From positions 1 to 64,000 of the forward strand of contig CAVWQI010000005.1 of NCBI GenBank assembly GCA_963757185.1: a DNA stretch of 64,000 nucleotides, written 5' to 3'. Position numbers and translations under genes: made by a program. A model generated the notes under the pieces. It saw only the letters and a list, made by a program, of their open reading frames with translations. It ran no database searches and had not been told where the DNA came from. This stretch comes from JAQBQB01 sp963757185 (GTDB taxonomy: Bacteria > Gemmatimonadota > Gemmatimonadetes > Gemmatimonadales > Gemmatimonadaceae). The first letter of the stretch is position 1, and each line of letters starts with the position of its first letter. Shown here piece by piece: positions 5,905 through 13,595 of the stretch.

Positions 5905-6995
5905 TGGTTTTCAAGGCCAAGAACGCGCACACGTTCAAGCTGCGTGTCGTGCTGGCGGATCGGCGCTATGCGACGTGTTCGACCGGGACGACGGATCGGC
6001 AGGTAGCAAACGACGTGGAAGCGATGGTAGGACGCCTCAGGAGTCGGCGTCGGTGGGACGTGCTCGAGGCGGTTGTGCTCAAGCAGCTCACGCTAGCCAG
6101 GGTCTACGACGCTGATCAGGCCGGGACGCTGGAAACGCTGATGGCAGAACTCAAGGACGTCGACCTTGATCCGCTGGTGAAGGATTGGGCGGTCAAGGCG
6201 AACGCGAAATATGTGCGACAGGTCCGACAGTTGATCCCGGCCGGCGAGAAGTTCCCGCTCTCGCGCTTCCGGCCGAAGGTCATCAGCAAGTTTCTCGCCG
6301 ACCTGCCCTGCGACGATCCGACGCGCAACCGATACCGCGCCGCGCTGTCGCAGTTCGCGAAGTGGCTGCGCGAGCAAGAAGTCCTCGAAACCAACCCTGT
6401 CCGCGACGTGGAGATGTACAAGGAGCACGACCCGCGCATGGTGTGGATGACGTGGGACGTCGCCGAGACGGTAGCCCAAGCCGCACCGCGCCCTCTCCAA
6501 GAACTGTTCGCGCTCATGGCGTTCACCGGGATTGAACTCGGTGCCGCGCTACGGCTGACGCGCGCTGACGTCGACCTGTCCGCGCAGACGATCCACGCGC
6601 GGGGCAGTAAGACGCCGTGGCGGAATCGCGTCGTTCGGTACGACCGGAACCGCGTCCAGGGCTACGCCTACCGCGCTACGGCCGGCGTAGACGACGCGTC
6701 GCTCTTGTTCCCCGGCATCGGCTATACGGTCGCACTCGACGCGTTCAAGGTCGCCCAGGCGAAGGTGGGTGTCTCGGGGCACCGACTCCACGACCTCCGG
6801 CACACCTACGCCGTCAACGCGCTCAAGGCGGGGCTCAAGCCGCAAGTCGTCGCGCATCAGCTCGGCCACAAGGACGCGGCGATGGTCAACAGGAATTACG
6901 GCCGATTCGTCCCCGACGCGGCGGATTACAAGCCGCTCGCTACCAAATCCGCTACCAAGCCTCGCGCAAAGGGTAAGGTGACGCGTGCTAAGTGA
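5904..6995 (+). CDS. int: Tyrosine recombinase / phage integrase
   Basis: A 363-residue integrase with an N-terminal arm-binding part, a SAM-like core-binding domain (about 85-165) and a C-terminal catalytic domain. Catalytic residues visible are HDLRHTY (His about 296, Arg about 299), QLGHKD (His about 322) and NRNYGRF (Tyr about 331). The first catalytic arginine, normally TG-x-R-x-x-E, is replaced: the sequence reads FTGIELGAALRL. The gene ends two bases before a half-tRNA att site, the standard layout for integration into a tRNA 3' end. ATG 5904 is preferred; GTG 5901 is also in frame. Confidence 0.9.
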   Translation: MVFKAKNAHTFKLRVVLADRRYATCSTGTTDRQVANDVEAMVGRLRSRRRWDVLEAVVLKQLTLARVYDADQAGTLETLMAELKDVDLDPLVKDWAVKANAKYVRQVRQLIPAGEKFPLSRFRPKVISKFLADLPCDDPTRNRYRAALSQFAKWLREQEVLETNPVRDVEMYKEHDPRMVWMTWDVAETVAQAAPRPLQELFALMAFTGIELGAALRLTRADVDLSAQTIHARGSKTPWRNRVVRYDRNRVQGYAYRATAGVDDASLLFPGIGYTVALDAFKVAQAKVGVSGHRLHDLRHTYAVNALKAGLKPQVVAHQLGHKDAAMVNRNYGRFVPDAADYKPLATKSATKPRAKGKVTRAK

Positions 6996-6997
6996 CG

Positions 6998-7036
6998 TGC
7001 CAGGACCGGGAATCGAACCCGGATGGTTTTTCAACC
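6998..7036 (-). mobile_element. Half-tRNA remnant, probable att site
   Basis: On the minus strand this is a T-arm (CCGGG-TTCGATT-CCCGG) followed by the acceptor 3' strand TCCTGGCA. It is preceded by GGTTGAAAAACC. It is the 3' end of a tRNA-Leu-like sequence without its 5' part, directly between the integrase stop and intact tRNA-Leu. It shares TGCCAGGACC with the intact gene but differs in the T stem. It is probably the integrase-proximal attachment boundary. Confidence 0.65.
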
Positions 7037-7120
7037 TGCCAGGACCCAGACTCGAACTGGGACTCCCTTGCGGGAAAGGGATTTTAAGTCCCTCGCGTCT
7101 ACCCGTTTCGCCATCCTGGC
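7037..7120 (-). tRNA. tRNA-Leu (anticodon TAA)
   Basis: An 84-nt cloverleaf: acceptor GCCAGGA/TCCTGGC with discriminator A, anticodon stem AGGGA/TCCCT around loop CTTAAAA (TAA, decoding TTA). The long variable arm TCCC-GCAA-GGGA is expected for tRNA-Leu, and the T stem is CCCAG/CTGGG. CCA is not encoded. Its 3' end faces the integrase, so it is the integration target. Confidence 0.95.
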
Positions 7121-7224
7121 GATCACTCGCTAACGGCGCACGGAGGACCAGTACGTCGCGTCCAGCGCAACACGTCGGGGGGAAACATCGCGCGCGCCGA
7201 CGGCGGCGCGCGTTCTACTCGAGA

Positions 7225-7296
7225 GCGGGAAACGGGACTCGAACCCGCGACCCCAACCTTGGCAAGGTTGTGCTCTACCAACTGAGCTATTCCCGC
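7225..7296 (-). tRNA. tRNA-Gly (anticodon GCC)
   Basis: A 72-nt cloverleaf with acceptor GCGGGAA/TTCCCGC, anticodon stem ACCTT/AAGGT around TGCCA, and T loop TTCGAGT. It lies about 100 bases 5' of tRNA-Leu on the same strand, so the two may be co-transcribed. Confidence 0.95.
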
Positions 7297-7317
7297 GTTC
7301 GCTGAATATACCCGTGT

Positions 7318-9135
7318 CTATGGGCGCTCGCCGAGAGCGTTCACGGCGTACCACGCCGTCCACGCGAGAAGCCCGGACAACGAAGCGTCGCCGCCATTGG
7401 CCACCGCCTTGCCTTCTTCATCGATCACCTCGGCCGCGCGCCCGCCGTCGAGCGTCGCGCGTCGGAGCCACTGCAGCACGTTGGCCGCGTCGGGCCCGAT
7501 GAGCCGAGCGCACTGCTGCGTCAACGAGTGCGGTGTCACGTCGATCGCTTTCACCGTGCGGCGGTACGTCGAGTCGTGTCGCGGCACCGCCTCGTAGATC
7601 GGCAGCCAGAACGCCGAGGCGGATGGATCGTCGGCTTCCGACGTCGCGCCGGCGAGATCGATCGACGATGCGAACGTCGAGCGCCCGCTGGACGACGTCG
7701 TCGCCATGGTGCTCGCGGTCGTTTTCGCCGCATGCTCGACCGTGAAGTGACGATGGATCGCCGCGCGCACCGCATCGGGATCCTGGAGCTCCTTGGCGGT
7801 CTCCTCGTCGAGCGTGCGGCGCAACACATCGAGGGCGTGGGCGGCCGCGGCGTTCGCGTGCAAGGTGAACGGATGCGGCGCGGGAACGCCGGAGGGGCTC
7901 ACTTCCGTCGTGTAAAGTGGAATGCGCTTGTCGCGCCGCGCGTCGAGGTCGTCGGCGACGAGGTAGAGCGTGTCGGCGAGCACCGGCTCGTCGACCACGC
8001 GATCGTCGCCCGTGTCGCGAATGTAGCGGTCCACGGCGATCGGATATCCCGCGACTCCCTCGAGCGCGAACCCCGGCTCGAAGAGCGTGCCGTCTAGATA
8101 GTGTACGCCGCGCCCCGGCGCGTACCCGTGCAGCTCGCACATGCGCAGCAATAGCTCGCGCGCCAGCGGGGCGTCGGCCAATTGCACGGCGGGAATCGTC
8201 CATGCGAGCGCGTCCCAATCCCGGACCGTGACGCCATGCCCATTCCACGGCGCGCGCGAGCGGACGAGATAGTACTGCGCGTCGTCGAGCGCGCGACCCA
8301 CGGCGTAGAAATAGGCGAACAGCAGGTTGCGATTGATCAGGCGGTCGATCGCCTCGTTGCCCGACGCCTGTTCCAATGCCTGTATCGCGTCGCGAGTGGA
8401 CGCGAGCAGCTCGCGCCATCCGCGCCGGCGGAGCACGATGGCGGTGGACTCGGCGCCGTCGCGCTCCGGCCCGACGGCAACAAAGAACGCGACCTGTTCG
8501 CGGGCCCCCGCCTCGATCGTGACCGCGCGGCGGATCCCGTACGTCGCGCCGTCGATTTCGACCTGCGCTTCGCTGTCGGCGAGAATCGCGAGCGTCGCGA
8601 GACCAGGGAGCGAGGAACCTTCCAGCAGGACGGCGCCCGACGGGGAGCGCGTCACGCGAACCGCGTCCTCGAACGGCCGCGGGGTCTGTACGCGGAGCTG
8701 TCGGTGCCCCGCCGTCCCCTCGAGAGTGACGTCGATCGTCCGCGCCGCGGCGCCCCGGTTCTCTATTGAAAGCGCGTACACGGCGCCCGAAACGTCGGCG
8801 TCGCGGCCGTACGGCGCGAAGATCGTTCCGCGCACCAGCAGGTCGCCGATCGTACAGGTAAACGTCGGAATCCAGCCGAGCGCGCGCTCCCACGCGATCG
8901 GAACTTCCGACAGATAGTGGCGTACGCCATCCACGCCAAGCACCGGGCGAGCCAGCGGCGGTTCGTTGCCACCCATGAAATCCGGGCCGCCGGCGAACTC
9001 GATCGCCGAGCGTGCCGCGCGATGGAGCATCCCGACGGCGTGGATCGATGCGTCCGCCGGGTGAATGCACGGCAACGCGATCCAGTGGTTGCCGGTGAGC
9101 TGCCAGGGAATGGACGGAGGCGGGAGCAGTGACAC
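7318..9135 (-). CDS. Putative six-hairpin (alpha/alpha) glycosidase-like protein
   Basis: A 605-residue soluble protein without a signal peptide. The N-terminal half (to about 240) is beta-rich with a PVLGVDG...YLSEVPIAWERALGW region. The C-terminal half is helical with NLLFAYFYAVGRALDDAQYY, NGHGVTVRDWDALAW, YLDGTLFEPGFALEG and a late SLSGLLAWTAWY. A beta sandwich followed by an (alpha/alpha)6 barrel is the layout of GH15/GH63/GH78-like glycosidases and debranching enzymes. VRDWDALAW and the Glu in FEPGFALEG are candidate catalytic regions. Substrate unknown. It diverges from the secreted protein gene at 9230. Confidence 0.5.
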   Translation of the reverse strand: MSLLPPPSIPWQLTGNHWIALPCIHPADASIHAVGMLHRAARSAIEFAGGPDFMGGNEPPLARPVLGVDGVRHYLSEVPIAWERALGWIPTFTCTIGDLLVRGTIFAPYGRDADVSGAVYALSIENRGAAARTIDVTLEGTAGHRQLRVQTPRPFEDAVRVTRSPSGAVLLEGSSLPGLATLAILADSEAQVEIDGATYGIRRAVTIEAGAREQVAFFVAVGPERDGAESTAIVLRRRGWRELLASTRDAIQALEQASGNEAIDRLINRNLLFAYFYAVGRALDDAQYYLVRSRAPWNGHGVTVRDWDALAWTIPAVQLADAPLARELLLRMCELHGYAPGRGVHYLDGTLFEPGFALEGVAGYPIAVDRYIRDTGDDRVVDEPVLADTLYLVADDLDARRDKRIPLYTTEVSPSGVPAPHPFTLHANAAAAHALDVLRRTLDEETAKELQDPDAVRAAIHRHFTVEHAAKTTASTMATTSSSGRSTFASSIDLAGATSEADDPSASAFWLPIYEAVPRHDSTYRRTVKAIDVTPHSLTQQCARLIGPDAANVLQWLRRATLDGGRAAEVIDEEGKAVANGGDASLSGLLAWTAWYAVNALGERP

Positions 9136-9229
9136 GAGTGCGGATGTATCTTGTTGGCGGTCGAGGAATGATAGTCGGACGGGCCCCCACTATGCCCCAT
9201 CTCCAAAATCGCGCGACGCGAGTTTCCGA

Positions 9230-10831
9230 TTGACGGTTCGCCAGTTCATTCGATCGAGCGCCCTGCTTCTCCTCTGTTTCTCGGCGCGCCGATCCGTCGC
9301 CCAAGCCACAACAAATCCGCAAGTCGACGCGTCGGTGCTGCCCCGCGGAGTCGGGGACGCTCGCCTGCTCTCGGCGTGGACGCGCTACGACGAGCTGTTC
9401 GGCACGGCTCCGGGCCTGACCGGGTTCCCGCGTAACATCGCGTACAGCCTCAACACGGATTCGCTCACGACGGTCCGAGCGCCGCAGTTGGGACTTTCGG
9501 AGACGGCGATTCGCACGCTGGCGGCCGACCCCACGTTTCGCCTCACCGCCGGCAACCTCGTCGCCGCGGCCAATTCACGTGTCGTAACGGCTCCGCTCAT
9601 TCTCGAGTACGGCCTGTTGAAACACCTCACGATCGACGCGGTCATCCCGTTGGTCGAGACCCGTTCGACCGTGTTCCAGCAGCTCAATCCGAAGCTCGGT
9701 GCCGCGAATGTCGGCCCCAACCCGTCGCTCACGAATTCGCAATTGCGCGCGTCGGAAGCCACGCTCGTGTCCTCGTTCCGATCTGCCGCCGCCGCGCTGA
9801 CGCAGCAACTGGCGCAGTGTCAGGCGAACCCGACGCCCGACTGCGCGTCGCTCCTCGCGCAGCAGGCGGCGGTGCAAACGCTGATTCAAACGACCGGCTC
9901 GACCGCGACCGCGATCGAGACCCTGTACGGCGGCGACGACGCGCACCCGGGACAGAACTTCGTTCCCCTCGCGACCAGCCCGATTCAGTCGGCTATTCAG
10001 GCGCGAATCATCGGATTGATCGCGCAGTACCAAGCGCTCTTGCCGACTGTCTCGATCACCGGAACGGTCGCCGGCGCGGGCGGTCCCGGCGCGCGCATCG
10101 ACATGCAGCAACTCCTCGCGAACGTCGGACGCGACTCGTTGGCGAGCGTGAGCCGCACGTCGATCGGCGACGTGTCCGTCGGCGCGACGCTACAGCTTTT
10201 CAATACGTTTCGCGACACGATGGTCGGCCGACAGGCGCGGCTCGCGGTTCATGGCGGATTCCGTTTCGGCACCGGCGAGCCGGCGGATCGCAACAAGTTC
10301 TTCGATGTCCCGACCGGATACGGCCAACCGGGGGTCGAAGTCGGCGCGGCGACCGACATGACCTTCAATCGCCACGTCTCGGCGACGGTTCTCGCATCGT
10401 ACACCGCACAACTCGGCACGATCAACGTCGCGCGCGTTCCAGGGCCGGCGAATTTCCTCTTGCCACTCGCCGATCCGGTGCCGGGCACCTACACCGCCGG
10501 CAACGTCGCATCGATCAGCATCATCCCCCGGTGGCGGCTCGCCGGCTATTTCGTGATCGACGGACAATACACGCTCACAAACATCGGGGCCGACCAGTAC
10601 GTCCCCGTAACGACCGTGGCCAGCAACGCGCCGCTCGGCAACGCCGCAGCGACCACGCAGGCGCTCGGGTTCGGCTTCTCGTATTCGACGACCGGCATCA
10701 GCAATCCCGCACCGCGACGGCTGCCGTACGAGGTTTCGTTCAGCCATCTCGAGACGCTAACGGGGACCGGAGGGCCGGTACCAAAATCGTTTCGAGATCA
10801 GGTCATGCTGAAGGTGTATTTCGGCAGGTAA
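9230..10831 (+). CDS. Secreted, probable outer-membrane beta-barrel protein
   Basis: A 533-residue protein beginning at TTG 9230 with a signal peptide (MTVRQFIRSSALLLLCFSA... cleavage near SVAQA). Long stretches alternate polar and hydrophobic residues (GGFRFGTGE, VGAATDMTFNRHVSATVLASYTAQLG, PRWRLAGYFVIDGQYTLT). A Gly-rich, aromatic-girdle pattern runs to a final MLKVYFGR strand. This fits an outer-membrane barrel or porin-like protein of unknown substrate. A central helical insert (about 160-215) is rich in Ala and Gln. An ATG at 9065 would add 55 residues and bury the signal peptide, so it was rejected. Confidence 0.6.
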   Translation: MTVRQFIRSSALLLLCFSARRSVAQATTNPQVDASVLPRGVGDARLLSAWTRYDELFGTAPGLTGFPRNIAYSLNTDSLTTVRAPQLGLSETAIRTLAADPTFRLTAGNLVAAANSRVVTAPLILEYGLLKHLTIDAVIPLVETRSTVFQQLNPKLGAANVGPNPSLTNSQLRASEATLVSSFRSAAAALTQQLAQCQANPTPDCASLLAQQAAVQTLIQTTGSTATAIETLYGGDDAHPGQNFVPLATSPIQSAIQARIIGLIAQYQALLPTVSITGTVAGAGGPGARIDMQQLLANVGRDSLASVSRTSIGDVSVGATLQLFNTFRDTMVGRQARLAVHGGFRFGTGEPADRNKFFDVPTGYGQPGVEVGAATDMTFNRHVSATVLASYTAQLGTINVARVPGPANFLLPLADPVPGTYTAGNVASISIIPRWRLAGYFVIDGQYTLTNIGADQYVPVTTVASNAPLGNAAATTQALGFGFSYSTTGISNPAPRRLPYEVSFSHLETLTGTGGPVPKSFRDQVMLKVYFGR

Positions 10832-10883
10832 GAGCGCCGCCTTTCTGGGTCGTAGCGCCACGCCGATATCGCGGATTGGAACC

Positions 10884-11000
10884 CGAGCCCTGCCGTGAGC
10901 ATGAGCCTGAGCGGGAGCTTTGAGCCGTCGCGGCACGAGGGCTCGGCGTCGTCGTCCGGCTCATGGCTCAAGCTCTTGCTCATGCTCGAGGCAGGGCTCG
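10884..11000. repeat. 44-bp imperfect inverted repeat made of GAGCNN hexamers
   Basis: Left arm 10884-10927 and right arm 10957-11000 are reverse complements at 36 of 44 positions, with a 29-bp loop. The mismatches come in pairs, because each arm is a run of GAGC plus two variable bases. It sits in the 219-bp space between two converging genes, and no T-run follows. No coding sequence is supported in this gap. Confidence 0.8.
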
Positions 11001-11050
11001 CTTCCGCCGCCGCGATGCTCACACGCGACCCCGAACCCAGACGAGGGTAG

Positions 11051-12715
11051 TTACGCTTTTCCCGCGACTAGCAGTTCTTTCGCGTGCGCCCGACTCGTCG
11101 CGCTTTCCGCATCGCCGCCGAGCATCCGCGCTACTTCCCTCACCCGCTCGTCGTCCGCGACGATGCTCACGTCCGCTGTCGTTACTCCACTCCGCGCGCC
11201 TTTGCTGACGACGATGTGGTGATGCGCGCGGGCGGCGATCTGCGGCAGATGCGTGATCGCGAACACCTGATGATCTCTCGCCACGCGGCGCAGTGTGTCG
11301 CCGACTTGCAGCCCCACGCGACCGCCGATGCCCGCGTCCACCTCGTCGAACACCAGGGTCGGAACCCGGTCGAGCCGGGCGAGAATGGTCTTGAGCGCCA
11401 ACATCACGCGCGACAGCTCGCCGCCCGACGCGACACGGCTGAGCGCGCGCGGTTCGTGGCCCACGTTCAACGCCACGCGAAACTCGACGTCCTCGGCTCC
11501 GTGTTCGCCGATCTGCGGCAACAGGTTCAGCGAGACCGTGAGATGCCCGTCGGGCATGCCGAGCTCCGGCAAGACCTTGTCCACGGCACGAGCAAGCTGT
11601 TTCGCACCCGCTTGGCGCTTCGCGGTGAGAGCGCGCGCACTCGAGACTAACGCCGCGCGCGCGGCCCGCTCGCGTGACTCCAGCTCTTTCAGATCGATGT
11701 CGGCCGAGTCGACCAGATCGAGCTCGGCGCGTGCCTCGGCGCCCGCTCGAATGACCTCGGGGATCGAGCCGCCGTATTTCTTCGTCAAGCGAAACAACAG
11801 GTCCCGACGCCGCCTGACCTCCTCGAGACGCGAGGGATCGAGCTCGACGGTCGCTTCGTACTCGGTCAGCTCACGGGCCAAAGCTTCGATCGCGAAGTAG
11901 GCCGAGTCGAACGTGTCTTGCAGCCGCGACAACGTCGGATCGATCCGCTGGATCGACGCCAACTGCTTCGCGATCGCGCCCAGCCGGTGGAGCACCGCGT
12001 CCTCGTCGCCGTCGAGCGTCGAGGCGAGTCCTCCGGCCAGCGCGCGCAATTCGTCCGCGTTTTCGAGGCGTCGCGCCTCGTCCTCGAGCCGTGCGTCTTC
12101 GCCGTCGACCAGCTTGGCGTCGCCGATCTCGCTCACGACGTGGCGGAGGTAGTCGGCGCGGCGCTCCGCTTCGGCTCGACGCTTGGACAGGTTGGCGATC
12201 TCGCGGATCGTCGCGGCGAGTTCGGTGTGCGCCTGGGCAACGCTCGCGGCATCGGCATCCGCGCCGGCGAACGCATCGAGGATGCGCCGCTGCGGTGCGG
12301 CGTCGAGCAGAGTTTGCGCTTCGTGTTGTCCGTGGATGTTCACCAGCGCACGTCCGATCTCGGCCAGGATACTCGCGGTCACGGGTGTCCCGTTGATCCA
12401 GGCCCGCGCGCGTCCCGCGGTGACTTCACGTTTGAGCACCACGACGGAATCCTCGGCCTCGATTCCGTGCTGGTCGAGCAGGGCGCGAATCTCCGGCCGG
12501 TCGGCGACGTCGAACGTCCCTTCGACCGTGGCTCGGTCCGCGCCGCTCCGAATCACGTCGGCGTTGGCGCGCTCTCCGAGCAGGAGCCCGAGCGCGCCGA
12601 CGATGATCGACTTCCCCGCTCCCGTCTCCCCGGTGAGAGCGTTGAATCCGGGTGCGAGCGGCAACGCGAGCGATTCTATGATCGCGAAATTCCGAATTCG
12701 CAGCTCGCTCAGCAT
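11051..12715 (-). CDS. recN: DNA repair protein RecN
   Basis: A 554-residue SMC-like ATPase that helps recombinational repair of double-strand breaks by tethering DNA ends. Walker A TGETGAGKS lies at about 29-37. A long coiled coil fills the centre. The signature SGGELSRVMLALK and Walker B VFDEVDAGIGG sit in the C-terminal quarter. The length fits the family. It is followed by nadK upstream on the same strand with a short gap, a pairing common in bacteria. No LexA box was recognised. Confidence 0.95.
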   Translation of the reverse strand: MLSELRIRNFAIIESLALPLAPGFNALTGETGAGKSIIVGALGLLLGERANADVIRSGADRATVEGTFDVADRPEIRALLDQHGIEAEDSVVVLKREVTAGRARAWINGTPVTASILAEIGRALVNIHGQHEAQTLLDAAPQRRILDAFAGADADAASVAQAHTELAATIREIANLSKRRAEAERRADYLRHVVSEIGDAKLVDGEDARLEDEARRLENADELRALAGGLASTLDGDEDAVLHRLGAIAKQLASIQRIDPTLSRLQDTFDSAYFAIEALARELTEYEATVELDPSRLEEVRRRRDLLFRLTKKYGGSIPEVIRAGAEARAELDLVDSADIDLKELESRERAARAALVSSARALTAKRQAGAKQLARAVDKVLPELGMPDGHLTVSLNLLPQIGEHGAEDVEFRVALNVGHEPRALSRVASGGELSRVMLALKTILARLDRVPTLVFDEVDAGIGGRVGLQVGDTLRRVARDHQVFAITHLPQIAARAHHHIVVSKGARSGVTTADVSIVADDERVREVARMLGGDAESATSRAHAKELLVAGKA

Positions 12716-12728
12716 CCGGCACCGGCTC

Positions 12729-13595
12729 CTAGCGTTCCGCGTCTCGCTCGGCGAGTCCTCCCCATCCCAACTTCTGCCTGAGCGTCGAGAAGAACGTCGT
12801 GCCGGGGAACCGGATGATCAACACGTCACCCTCGGCGCGCCGAACGCTGAGCGTCTCACCGCCGGAAAACGTAGTGCCGACCTGGCCGTCCACCGTCACC
12901 AGCAGCTCGGCGGGGCCGTCGTCTGCCGTCAACGTCACCTCGGCGCTCGCCGGGAGAATCACCGTGCGAATGGCGAGAGTGTGCGCGGACACGGGCGTCA
13001 CGACGATGGTCTCGAGCGTCGGATAGACGACGGGTCCGCCTGCCGACAGGCTGTACGCCGTGGATCCGGTCGGCGTAGAGAGGACGACGCCGTCGGCCGC
13101 ATAACTCGCGACGGCTTCACCGTTCGCCGACACGCGGATGGCGACGACGCGCGCGAATCCCCCTTTGTGCAACACGACGTCGTTGAGGGCGATCCACCGC
13201 TCGCGCTCGATGCCGCGCACGTCGAGCACCTTGGCCCGCAGCGCCATGCGCGCCTCCGCGACGTAGTCGTGCCGCGCGAAGCGCATCAGCGCGTTCGAGA
13301 GTTGGTCGGCGTTGCAGCAGGTGAGGAAGCCGAGGCGTCCGAGGTTGACGCCGAGGATCGGCACGGGATGCGGCGCGATCACGCGCGCTCCGCGCAACAG
13401 CGTTCCGTCGCCGCCGAGGGTCAACAGCGCGTCGAGACGCGACGGGTCTTCGATTCGCTTTCCACCGGCGACCTCGTGCAGTTCATCCTCGTACGCCAAC
13501 TCGAGCCCCAGCGCCGGCGACAGCTCGTGAAGCGTCTGCAGGACGGCAGGGAGATCCGTGTATCCGCGGTGCCCGACGACGCCGAGGCGGATCAC
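12729..13595 (-). CDS. nadK: NAD kinase
   Basis: A 288-residue enzyme that phosphorylates NAD to NADP. The GGDGTLL motif is near residue 60, followed by NLGRLGFLT and the conserved GVVLSTPTGSTAYSLSAGGP substrate loop. GTG at 13595 was chosen because it overlaps the dxs stop by four bases. The longer frame to 13664 adds an Arg-rich stretch that has no counterpart in the family. It lies in a dxs-nadK-recN order, probably one transcript. Confidence 0.95.
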   Translation of the reverse strand: MIRLGVVGHRGYTDLPAVLQTLHELSPALGLELAYEDELHEVAGGKRIEDPSRLDALLTLGGDGTLLRGARVIAPHPVPILGVNLGRLGFLTCCNADQLSNALMRFARHDYVAEARMALRAKVLDVRGIERERWIALNDVVLHKGGFARVVAIRVSANGEAVASYAADGVVLSTPTGSTAYSLSAGGPVVYPTLETIVVTPVSAHTLAIRTVILPASAEVTLTADDGPAELLVTVDGQVGTTFSGGETLSVRRAEGDVLIIRFPGTTFFSTLRQKLGWGGLAERDAER

